This document shows positions 1 to 6,298 of a stretch of DNA of 7,949 bases, piece by piece. The notes beneath the pieces are model-generated. The model saw only the letters and a program-made list of their open reading frames with translations, ran no database searches and was not told the origin of the DNA. The stretch is from an uncultured Shinella sp. (GTDB lineage Bacteria > Pseudomonadota > Alphaproteobacteria > Rhizobiales > Rhizobiaceae): contig CAMLOC010000132.1 in NCBI GenBank assembly GCA_946481465.1, positions 1-7,949 of the forward strand, given 5' to 3'. A program made the position numbers and the translations under genes. How positions within the stretch are numbered: the first letter of the stretch is position 1; each line of letters opens with the position of its first letter.

Positions 1-52
1 CGATGACGAGCACCGAGACGAGGCCGAGGAAAAGACGCGTGTCGTCGCTCAT
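1..52 (-). CDS. ynbB: Probable CdsA-like phosphatidate cytidylyltransferase, N-terminal fragment (YnbB-like)
   Basis: Only the first 17 codons are visible; the gene runs off the window edge. They read MSDDTRLFLGLVSVLVI, a short polar start leading into a hydrophobic segment, as expected for the first membrane helix of a CdsA-type enzyme. Its ATG shares one base with the acyltransferase stop codon (TGATG at 50-54), and an AAGGA motif lies at 65-69, so it is translationally coupled to the gene before it. The identification rests mostly on context. The surrounding genes match E. coli ynbA, ynbC and ynbD, and ynbB, a predicted CDP-diglyceride synthase, is the missing member. If correct, the enzyme makes CDP-diacylglycerol from phosphatidate and CTP in the inner membrane, the substrate of the divergent CDP-alcohol phosphatidyltransferase. 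The peptide alone does not prove this. Confidence 0.6.
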   Translation of the reverse strand, partial: MSDDTRLFLGLVSVLVI

Positions 53-705
53 CAGCGGGTTCCATCCTTTCGGGGCGCAAGGGCAAGAAGCGCCTGGCGG
101 GCGCGGTCGAGAAAGACCTTGCGCTCCTCCCCGGCCTGAAGCACCAGCGGGGCGCCGAAGACGACGCGGCAGAGCAGCGGGACAGGCAGGAGCGCGCCCT
201 TCGGCAGGACGCGCGACATGTTCTCGATCCAGCAGGGCACAAGCTCGATATCCGGGCGAAGCGTCGCAAGATTGTAGAGGCCGGAGCGGAAGCGCAGGAG
301 CGGCTCCTCCGTCATGTTGCGCGTGCCTTCCGGAAAGAAGATCAGCGACTGGCCCGCATCGAGCGCGGCGAGCATGACCTGCATCGGATCGGCGCTGCGC
401 TCCACCCAGTTGCGCTCGACGAGCACCGTGCGCAGCATCCCGCCGGAAATGAAGCGGCGGATCGGGCCGGCATTCCAGTAGTCCGCCCCGGCGACGGCGG
501 CCGTGCGGCGGCGCTCGGCAAAGGGCAGGCAGGTGGAGATGAGGATGAAATCGCCGTGGCTCGCGTGATTGGCGAAATAGATGCGCTGGCGGCCATAGGG
601 CGCAGAGCCGGCCCAGATCGGCCGCACGCCGGTGACGGCGCGCGCAAGGCCGGCCAACGCTGCGCCGGAGACCGTCTGCAACAGGGATGCGCCCTTCGCG
701 GTCAT
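52..705 (-). CDS. PlsC-family lysophospholipid / 1-acylglycerol-3-phosphate acyltransferase
   Basis: This 217-residue protein carries the two hallmark blocks of the PlsC (LPLAT) superfamily: the catalytic H(X4)D motif as NHASHGD at residues 46-52 (His47, Asp52), and FPEGTR at 124-129, which binds the phosphate of the acyl acceptor. A third family block is probably around residues 155-160 (LVPCWI). Family members transfer an acyl chain from acyl-ACP or acyl-CoA to lysophosphatidate or another lysophospholipid at the inner membrane. No long hydrophobic anchor is obvious beyond residues 7-20. The start is secured by a perfect AAGGAGG at 712-718, 6 nt upstream, and by the 4-nt ATGA overlap with the preceding gene. 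Its place inside the ynb-like operon suggests that it makes the phosphatidate for the neighbouring CDP-DAG synthase or re-acylates lipids cut by the hydrolase. I do not recall plsC in E. coli ynbABCD, so it may be an addition here. The acyl acceptor is unknown. Confidence 0.88.
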   Translation of the reverse strand: MTAKGASLLQTVSGAALAGLARAVTGVRPIWAGSAPYGRQRIYFANHASHGDFILISTCLPFAERRRTAAVAGADYWNAGPIRRFISGGMLRTVLVERNWVERSADPMQVMLAALDAGQSLIFFPEGTRNMTEEPLLRFRSGLYNLATLRPDIELVPCWIENMSRVLPKGALLPVPLLCRVVFGAPLVLQAGEERKVFLDRARQALLALAPRKDGTR

Positions 706-1139
706 GCCCCGCCTCCTTCCATCCCGTCGAGCAGGAGGACGAGGTAGAGCGCGGCGGCGATCGCCAGCGCGATCCGCTGCATCCAGAGGAGCCGCAGGCA
801 GCCCCGGAGGCGCTCCGGCAGGGTTGCCGACACGCTTTCCCGGGCGCGCAGCCCCATGCGGGCGAGAACGTCGTCGATGGCGGAAAGCCCCGCCGCTTCC
901 CCGTCATGGGAGGCGGCGAGCCGGAAGAGCGCGGCGTCGAACAGCAGGTGCACCGAAAGCGCCAGCGGCGTAAGGCAGAAGGCGAGTAGCAGCCCCCAGG
1001 CGAGCGGCCCGGAAAAGCCGTGGGCGCCGGCCGTCGGCGGCGCCACGGCAAGGATCAGCAGCGCGGCCGCCCCGCCGGCAAGGCCGTTGCGCTTCAGGCG
1101 CCGGGCGGCATCCGCGATTGTTGTCCGCCATTCCGTCAT
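702..1139 (-). CDS. Small integral membrane protein of unknown function
   Basis: I do not recognise this 145-residue protein. It starts with a basic, amphipathic stretch (residues 1-18), followed by three probable transmembrane segments at about 20-36, 44-66 and 121-138. Between the second and third lies a soluble, charged loop (about 72-118). The terminus is short and glycine-rich. No catalytic motif or cysteine pair is evident. The start is well supported: GAGGAGG lies at 1147-1153, 7 nt upstream, and its ATG overlaps the stop of the phosphatase gene by 4 nt (ATGA). The stop overlaps the acyltransferase start in the same way. Being sandwiched between two coupled lipid enzymes implies a linked role, such as a scaffold, lipid carrier or transporter subunit, but that is inference only. 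Codon use looks like that of its neighbours. Confidence 0.8.
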   Translation of the reverse strand: MTEWRTTIADAARRLKRNGLAGGAAALLILAVAPPTAGAHGFSGPLAWGLLLAFCLTPLALSVHLLFDAALFRLAASHDGEAAGLSAIDDVLARMGLRARESVSATLPERLRGCLRLLWMQRIALAIAAALYLVLLLDGMEGGGA

Positions 1140-2470
1140 CGCGCCGCCTCCTCGATCGCCGCATAGGTCTCCAGCGCGAGATGCACCGGCCGCCCCTTCG
1201 CCCTGATCTGGGCGACGGCAGCGGCAGCGCTGCCGGCAAGCCCCGTTCGCATCAGCATGCAGGCGGCGACGACGGCGCTGCGCTGGAAGCCGAGCGCGCA
1301 GCAGATGAGGACCGGACCGTGCCGCCCCGCCGCCTCGGCGGCAAGCGCCGCCTCGCGGATGCGGCCGGCGGGGACTGGCAGCAGGTCAAGCGCCGGGAAG
1401 GCGTGCCAGGACAGGCCGGGAACGGCAAGGCCCGGCAGTTCCGCCGTCATGTCGATGACGGCGGCATAGGTCGAAAGCGCGCGCCGCCTCGGCACCTGGC
1501 CGAGGAAGACGCCGTCGGCGATCTCGACGGCGGGCGGCAGACGGCGCGTCCACCACCGGACGTTCATCCGCGCCCCGAGCCTGTAGGGCATCAGCAGCCA
1601 GCGGCTCGCCAGGCTGACGCGGCCGTCGGCCTCCTTCTGGAACACGGCCGGCCCCGCGCCCGCATAGGCGAGCGCGACGAGGGCAAGCGCGAGCGCCGGC
1701 CAGAGCAGCAGCACCCCCGCCCCGGTCGCAAACGTCGTCCACACCGCGAGGACGAGGAAGACGAGGGCGCCGGCAGCATAGGAGACGGCGAGCCGCCGCG
1801 CCTTCACATCGGCCGCCGGGCGGAACGCTGCCAGCGGCGAGGTCCGGCCGGCCGGGAACAGCCAGAGGGCGAAGAGGCCGAGCAGCGCGCCGGTCGGGAT
1901 ATCGATGGCGTGATGCTGCCAGGTCGTGAGGACGGAGGCGCCGATCAGGAAGCTCCAGCCATGCCAGATCGCCCGTGCCGCCCCGCGCAGCCGCCCGCGC
2001 CAGTGATCCCAGATGATCACCAGCAGGGCGATGTGCAGCGAGGGGGCCTGGTTGAACGGCTTGTCGAAACCGCCGAGCACGTCGAACAGGAAACCCGGCA
2101 GCCCCTGCGTCTCCGGCCGCACGAAGATCGCCTGCAACGGAAAGGCGATGAAGCAGAGGACGGCGACGACCTGTGCCGTGAGGTAACGCCGCGCCAGCCG
2201 GCCGACCTCCGCCGGCGTCTCGTTGACGAACAGCGAGAGCGCATAGAAGGCGTTGATCGACCAGTAGGGCAGGATCGTCCAGGCGAGAAAGGGAATGTGC
2301 CGCTCCCAGCCGAAGGCGAGGTTCGGCACCGCCGCCCGCTGCGCGGCCAGCCAGTTGGAAAAGCCGTAGGTCAGGTAGAAGAACGGCGCCAGGACGGCGA
2401 GCCACAGCGCTGCCGCGCGAAAAACCGCGCGGCGATCGACGGCAAGGACAGATGCGACGCCCTCCCCCAT
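1136..2470 (-). CDS. ynbD: PAP2-like membrane protein fused to a dual-specificity phosphatase (YnbD-like)
   Basis: This 444-residue fusion has an N-terminal polytopic domain with hydrophobic segments near 17-36, 61-82, 98-117, 145-155, 170-183 and 190-205. It carries PAP2-superfamily motifs: PSLH (143-146, His146) and the third motif ending in His186-X3-Asp190. The classical Lys and Arg of motifs 1 and 3 are not in place (P111 and V180). The pattern resembles the PAP2_3/Aur1-like transferase branch more than classical phosphatases. Two further hydrophobic stretches (about 229-270) lead to a C-terminal cysteine phosphatase domain with VIDMTAEL (338-345), a candidate general acid Asp362, and the CX5R loop CALGFQR (Cys391-Arg397). 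Architecture and length match my recollection of E. coli YnbD (about 430 residues). The start has GAGG at 2476-2479, 5 nt upstream. The gene sits 7 nt after the hydrolase-methyltransferase gene. A likely job is removing or transferring phosphate on a phospholipid headgroup; the substrate is unknown. Confidence 0.88.
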   Translation of the reverse strand: MGEGVASVLAVDRRAVFRAAALWLAVLAPFFYLTYGFSNWLAAQRAAVPNLAFGWERHIPFLAWTILPYWSINAFYALSLFVNETPAEVGRLARRYLTAQVVAVLCFIAFPLQAIFVRPETQGLPGFLFDVLGGFDKPFNQAPSLHIALLVIIWDHWRGRLRGAARAIWHGWSFLIGASVLTTWQHHAIDIPTGALLGLFALWLFPAGRTSPLAAFRPAADVKARRLAVSYAAGALVFLVLAVWTTFATGAGVLLLWPALALALVALAYAGAGPAVFQKEADGRVSLASRWLLMPYRLGARMNVRWWTRRLPPAVEIADGVFLGQVPRRRALSTYAAVIDMTAELPGLAVPGLSWHAFPALDLLPVPAGRIREAALAAEAAGRHGPVLICCALGFQRSAVVAACMLMRTGLAGSAAAAVAQIRAKGRPVHLALETYAAIEEAAR

Positions 2471-2477
2471 GGCCGCC

Positions 2478-4214
2478 TCAGATGCGCTCGGCCAGCGAGA
2501 CGGTGAAGATGCCCCACTTGTCGATGCGCTGCTCGACCTTGCGGAAGCCGGCCGCCGCCACGAGCTGATCCATCTCCTGCTGGCTGCGCCGGCGCATGAT
2601 CCAGGCCTCGCCGCCGCGATGCGAGGTCAGCGCCCGCGCGATCATCTCAAGCTGCGGATGCCAGGGCTGGCCGGTATAGAGGAGCAGCGAACCCGGCTCC
2701 ATCGCCCGCGCGAGGCCGGCCAGCGAGGCCTCGATCAGGGCATTGTCCGGGAAGAGTTCGTAGAGGCCGGAGACGATGGCGAGCGTCGGCCGCGGGGCGA
2801 TCGCGGCAAGCCCTTCCGTGTCGAAGGCATCCGCCCGGTGGAATTCCGCCATGTCCGAAAGGCCGCGCTCAGTGATTAGCGCCGTGCCCTTCTCCACATT
2901 GATCGGCGAATAGTCCTGCAGGCGGATGCTCTCCGGCTTTGCCTCGGACGCCGCGACCGCATCGAGCACGTAGCGCCCGTGGCCGGCGGCGATGTCGAGC
3001 ACGCGCAACGGCCGCCCCGCCGCCCGAAGGCGCGCCAGCGCCTTGCCGATCAGTTCCTCCAGATGGACCTTGCGCTGGCGGATGCCGCGCCAGCCGATGG
3101 CGTTCAGGAACTGCCGATCGATCAGCCGTCCGCCGGGGCCGAGGCCGCGGGCCTCGTCCTCGTAGACATAGTCGAGCGTCGAGCCGGAATCGAAGCCCGT
3201 GCGCACGCCCGTCTCCATGCCCCTGGAGAAGAGGCCGCCGAGGCGGATCGAGGCGCGTGTCAGCGCCCAGTAGAGCCCGCGCGGAGAAAGCAGGGACAGC
3301 GGCGTCGCCAGCCGGTCGGCCTCGTCGCGGGTATGGCCGGAAAGATGCGCGCGCCGCAGGTCCGCCGCCACGGGCGGCGCGGCGAAACGCTCAAGGAGGA
3401 AGGTCCGCACCTTGTCGAGCGCCTTGGCGCGGTCCCGCTCGCCGAGCGTGTCGTGGTAGAAGCCGGGCAGCACATGGCGCTCCTTGATCGTCCCGCCGAG
3501 ATTTTCGAAGAAGCGGTGCTGCGGCGCATGGCGCACGACGAAGTCGCTGCCGGAGACGAGAAGCTGCGTCGGCACCGTGATGGCGCGCGCATCGGCGACC
3601 ACCCGGTCCGCCGCCTCGTAGAGTTCCAGGAGGACATTGGAGGCGATGGGGCGGGTGATCAGCGGATCGGCCTCGAAGGAGGCGATGCGCGCGGGATCGT
3701 GCGTCAGGAAGCGGGCCTTGACGTAGGAATTGACGAAGAACGTGCCCTTGAGCCTCTGCCACAGCGCAATGCCTTCCTTCGCGAAGGGCACGTAGAGCTT
3801 CACGTCGAAGGCGGGCGAGGCCAGCACCAGTGCGCGGATGCCGGGCGCATAGTCGTGCACCCAGGTTGCCGCGAGCACCGCGCCGACGCTCTGGGCGACG
3901 ACGGCGATGTCTTCCATCGCAAAGCCGCCGGTCTCGCAGACATGGCGGACGAAGCAGTCGAGATCGCGCACCGAATGGGCGAAGGACGGCGAATGGCCGC
4001 GCTCGCCGGGCGAGCGGCCATGGCCGCGCGCATCCCAGGCGTAGAAGGCGACGTCGTCGAGCCCGAGTTCGTCAACGATATGCGCCACCCGGCCGCTGTG
4101 CTCGTGGCCGCGGTGCAGGAGCACGACCGCGCCCTTCGCCGTGCCCGAACGGGCGGGCCAGGCGCGGTAGAAAAGCTCCACGCCGTCATGGCTCGCGAAT
4201 GCGGATTCGATCAT
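2478..4214 (-). CDS. ynbC: Fused alpha/beta-hydrolase and class I SAM-dependent methyltransferase (YnbC-like)
   Basis: This 578-residue bifunctional protein has two domains. Residues 1-280 form a monoacylglycerol-lipase/lysophospholipase-type (Hydrolase_4) alpha/beta-hydrolase. They contain the LHRGHEHSGR segment (33-42), DARGHGRSPG (61-70), the nucleophile elbow AQSVG with Ser109, a candidate acid Asp224 (SGSD), and His254 (GFYHD), so the triad looks complete. Residues from about 385 form a Rossmann methyltransferase whose SAM-binding motif I is VLDIAAGHGRY (405-415). The linker of about 100 residues (281-385) is conspicuous. No signal peptide or membrane helix is evident, so it is probably cytoplasmic or peripheral. 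The fusion and its length match E. coli YnbC as I remember it. It is the first gene of the minus-strand operon. Upstream of the ATG are GAGGA (4219-4223) and AGGAG (4225-4229). It may hydrolyse an acyl ester and methylate a headgroup or the product, but the substrates are unknown. Confidence 0.9.
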   Translation of the reverse strand: MIESAFASHDGVELFYRAWPARSGTAKGAVVLLHRGHEHSGRVAHIVDELGLDDVAFYAWDARGHGRSPGERGHSPSFAHSVRDLDCFVRHVCETGGFAMEDIAVVAQSVGAVLAATWVHDYAPGIRALVLASPAFDVKLYVPFAKEGIALWQRLKGTFFVNSYVKARFLTHDPARIASFEADPLITRPIASNVLLELYEAADRVVADARAITVPTQLLVSGSDFVVRHAPQHRFFENLGGTIKERHVLPGFYHDTLGERDRAKALDKVRTFLLERFAAPPVAADLRRAHLSGHTRDEADRLATPLSLLSPRGLYWALTRASIRLGGLFSRGMETGVRTGFDSGSTLDYVYEDEARGLGPGGRLIDRQFLNAIGWRGIRQRKVHLEELIGKALARLRAAGRPLRVLDIAAGHGRYVLDAVAASEAKPESIRLQDYSPINVEKGTALITERGLSDMAEFHRADAFDTEGLAAIAPRPTLAIVSGLYELFPDNALIEASLAGLARAMEPGSLLLYTGQPWHPQLEMIARALTSHRGGEAWIMRRRSQQEMDQLVAAAGFRKVEQRIDKWGIFTVSLAERI

Positions 4215-4333
4215 GCTGTCCTCTCTCCTGCGGGAACCTCAGCACCTATACGGATGAGGAGGCATGTTTGCAGTTGATTTCCTATCGTTTGCATCCTCTT
4301 TTGTTGCACGCAATCGAGCGGATTCGAGCTGAC
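4215..4333. promoter_or_regulatory. Divergent promoter region between ynbC-like and ynbA-like genes
   Basis: This 119-bp spacer separates two genes transcribed away from each other, so it must carry both promoters unless they start inside the genes. By direct count positions 4241-4333 are about 48% G+C, clearly lower than the flanking coding sequence, and 4261-4310 are about 44%. It contains three TTGCA repeats on the plus strand (4268-4272, 4289-4293, 4304-4308). The last belongs to the inverted repeat TTGCACGCAA (4304-4313). The ribosome binding sites of ynbC occupy the left end. I could not assign convincing -35/-10 hexamers in either direction. Confidence 0.6.
4304..4313. promoter_or_regulatory. 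Possible operator: TTGC-AC-GCAA inverted repeat
   Basis: The 10-mer TTGCACGCAA is an inverted repeat with 4-bp arms around a 2-bp centre, in the divergent spacer 21 bp before the ynbA start codon. Two more TTGCA half-sites lie 15 and 36 bp upstream. Such clustering is compatible with binding of a dimeric regulator, but the arms are short and chance is a real alternative. Confidence 0.25.
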
Positions 4334-4930
4334 ATGTCGATCTATAAACTGAAATCGTCCTTCCAGAACCTGCTTCGCCCGCTGGTAGGGCGGCTCGCGG
4401 CCATGGGCGTCACCGCCAACCAGGTGACGCTGATCGCCGCCCTCGTCTCGGTGGGGATCGGCGCGCTCCTCCTCGCCAATCCGGCGCCGGCGCTCTTCGC
4501 GCTCGTTCCGGTCTGGATGCTGCTGCGCATGGGGCTGAATGCCATCGACGGCATGCTCGCCCGCGAGCACGGCCAGAAGAGCCCGCTCGGCGGCTATCTC
4601 AACGAGATCGCCGACGTCGTCTCCGATGCCGCACTCTACCTGCCCTTCGCGCTGGTCGCGCCCTTCTCCCTGCCGTGGTTCACGGCCATCGTCTTCCTTG
4701 CGGCGCTGACGGAGTTCGCCGGCGTGCTCGGCGTCGCCCACGGCAACGGCCGCAGCTACGAGGGGCCGATGGGCAAGAGCGACCGGGCGCTCCTTTTCGG
4801 CGCGCTCGGCGCGCTGGTCGCCGGTTTCGGCGCGCTGCCGGCCTGGACATGGCATATCCAGCCGATCGCCTGCGTGCTCCTCGCCTGGACGGTCGCCAAC
4901 CGGGTGCGGGCAGGCCTTGCCGGATCGTAG
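4334..4930 (+). CDS. ynbA: CDP-alcohol phosphatidyltransferase family protein (YnbA-like)
   Basis: This 198-residue integral membrane protein belongs to the CDP-alcohol phosphotransferase family, which joins CDP-diacylglycerol to an alcohol and releases CMP. The signature at 69-94 reads N69-X2-D72-G-X2-A76-R77-X8-G86-X3-N90-X3-D94. The first and third of the usual four aspartates are therefore Asn, with another Asp at 98. Hydrophobic segments lie near 28-47, 51-65, 99-110, 113-135, 152-170 and 175-190. The start was chosen at MSIYKLKSSFQNLLRP because it aligns with the E. coli YnbA N-terminus as I recall it. The open frame continues far upstream, but only into antisense of ynbC. No strong Shine-Dalgarno precedes the ATG. 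It is divergent from the ynbC operon and ends 3 nt before the convergent rarA stop. The alcohol substrate cannot be read from the sequence. Confidence 0.9.
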   Translation: MSIYKLKSSFQNLLRPLVGRLAAMGVTANQVTLIAALVSVGIGALLLANPAPALFALVPVWMLLRMGLNAIDGMLAREHGQKSPLGGYLNEIADVVSDAALYLPFALVAPFSLPWFTAIVFLAALTEFAGVLGVAHGNGRSYEGPMGKSDRALLFGALGALVAGFGALPAWTWHIQPIACVLLAWTVANRVRAGLAGS

Positions 4931-4933
4931 CCG

Positions 4934-6250
4934 TCAGCGTTTCTCGCCGAAGCGGCGCGGCGTCGGCCGGCCGGTGATCTGGTCCCAGTGCTCGTCGGCC
5001 CGCCGCTCGAAGGTCCCCGCCTCGCGGGCATCGCTCTGGTAGAAGGCGCCGCGCGGCACGTCCGGCGCATAGACCTGCTCGCTCCAGCCCCGCCCGTCAT
5101 CATGCGGGAAGGCATAGCCGACATGGCCGAGCGCCGCCGCGCCCTTGTAATGCGCATCACGCAGGTGCATCGGCACCGAAGAAGGCGCTTCCTTTGCCAC
5201 ATGGGCGAGCGCCAGCGAGATGCCGCGGCAGGCGGAGTTCGACTTCGGCGCCCGGGCGACGTGCAGGGCGGCATGGGCAAGGATGATCTGCGCCTCGGGA
5301 TAACCGATCTTCTCCACCGCATGCAGCGCCGCCACGGCCGTCTGCAACGCCGTGTTGTCGGCAAGGCCGACATCCTCGGAGGCGTGGATCATGATGCGGC
5401 GGGCGATGTAGCGCGGGTCCTCGCCGCCGTGGATCAACCGGGCGAGCCAGTAGAGCGTCGCATCGGGGTCGGAGCCACGCATCGACTTCACGAAGGCCGA
5501 GACCACGTCGTAATGCGCGTCACCCGACCGGTCGTGGTTGACGGGCGCGGCCGCATAGGCCTCCTCGACCATCGCCTCGGTGATGACGACGGGTTTTCCC
5601 GGCGCGTGCCCGACGGCAAGGCTTTCGAGAACCGTCAGCGCACGGCGCGCATCGCCGCCGGAGCGGCCGGCGATGCGGCGCAGTTGCGCAGGTTCCAGCT
5701 CCACCGCAATGCCGCGCGCGGCAAGATGGCGAAGGCCCCGCCGCACCACCTCCTCCATCTCCTCCAGCGTCAGCGGCTCCAGCTTCAGGATCGTGGAGCG
5801 GGAGATGAGCGCGGGCGTCAGCGTGTGGTAGGGATTGCCGGTCGTCGCGCCGATGAAGTCGGCGACGCCCTCCTCGCAGAGCGCGAGGAGATGGTCCTGC
5901 TGCGTGGCGCTGAAGCGGTGCACCTCGTCCGCGAAGAGCAGGGTCGGGCGCATGCGCGCCTCGTCGGCGATCTTGCGGATGTCCGCCACGTTGTTGTGCG
6001 CGGCGTGCAGCGGGCGGAAATTCTTGCCGAGCATGGTGCCGATAGCGCGGGCGATCGACGTCTTGCCGAGCCCGGGCGGACCGTAGAGCACGATGCTGCC
6101 GAGCCTTCCGGCCGCGATGCGCCGGCGCAGCATGGTGCCCTCGCCGATGATCTTCTCCTGGCCGATCACATCGTCCAGCGTTGCCGGGCGCAGCTCGGCG
6201 GCGAGCGGCATGGCGCCCGAGCGCGGCGCGGCGTCGAAAAGATCGGTCAT
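4934..6250 (-). CDS. rarA: Replication-associated recombination protein A (RarA/MgsA), AAA+ ATPase
   Basis: This 438-residue protein is a full-length RarA of the MgsA/WRNIP1 family, a clamp-loader-like AAA+ ATPase that acts at stalled replication forks and DNA ends in the cytoplasm. It shows Walker A GPPGLGKT (57-64), Walker B LLFADEVH (104-111), sensor 1 GATTGNP (134-140), a candidate arginine finger in ISRST (149-153) and sensor 2 around GDARRALT (199-206). The C-terminal tetramerisation region has the typical HYDVVSAFVKSMRGSDPDA block (246-264) and the conserved Y-X-HDD block near 379-385. I start it at the ATG at 6250 because GGAGG (6256-6260) lies 5 nt upstream and the protein begins with the family-typical MTDLFD. 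An in-frame TTG at 6268 would add six residues but would place this RBS inside the gene. It is probably a single-gene unit: a terminator lies upstream and a convergent gene downstream. Confidence 0.96.
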   Translation of the reverse strand: MTDLFDAAPRSGAMPLAAELRPATLDDVIGQEKIIGEGTMLRRRIAAGRLGSIVLYGPPGLGKTSIARAIGTMLGKNFRPLHAAHNNVADIRKIADEARMRPTLLFADEVHRFSATQQDHLLALCEEGVADFIGATTGNPYHTLTPALISRSTILKLEPLTLEEMEEVVRRGLRHLAARGIAVELEPAQLRRIAGRSGGDARRALTVLESLAVGHAPGKPVVITEAMVEEAYAAAPVNHDRSGDAHYDVVSAFVKSMRGSDPDATLYWLARLIHGGEDPRYIARRIMIHASEDVGLADNTALQTAVAALHAVEKIGYPEAQIILAHAALHVARAPKSNSACRGISLALAHVAKEAPSSVPMHLRDAHYKGAAALGHVGYAFPHDDGRGWSEQVYAPDVPRGAFYQSDAREAGTFERRADEHWDQITGRPTPRRFGEKR

Positions 6251-6255
6251 GGCGT

Positions 6256-6260
6256 CCTCC
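6256..6260 (-). promoter_or_regulatory. Ribosome binding site of rarA
   Basis: GGAGG on the minus strand, 5 nt before the ATG at 6250. It decides the start: the longer in-frame TTG start at 6268 would put this motif inside the coding region. Confidence 0.8.
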
Positions 6261-6298
6261 GGTCGCAAACGGTCCCGTCCGGCCCGGCGGCGTCATGC

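Noticed and set aside
1118..2506. Long plus-strand open frame of 462 codons
   Set aside because: It lies antisense to the ynbD-like gene, which has clear PAP2 and CX5R motifs. The translation is Arg/Gly/Glu-rich, low-complexity and without motifs, a usual by-product of high GC.
2979..4277. Plus-strand open frame of 432 codons
   Set aside because: Antisense to the well-supported hydrolase-methyltransferase gene; no recognisable domain and biased composition.
3830..4333. 168-codon N-terminal extension in frame with ynbA
   Set aside because: It is antisense to ynbC, extremely Arg-rich and unlike any membrane transferase; the ATG at 4334 matches the family N-terminus.
4211..4855. Minus-strand open frame of 214 codons opposite ynbA
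   Set aside because: Shadow of the ynbA coding frame; charged, low-complexity translation with no motif.
4964..4974. GGCCGGCC palindrome as a terminator near the ynbA/rarA junction
   Set aside because: It has no loop and no following T-run and lies within rarA coding sequence; a chance GC-rich palindrome.
6251..6268. TTG start for rarA six codons upstream
   Set aside because: The Shine-Dalgarno GGAGG lies inside these codons, correctly spaced for the ATG at 6250.
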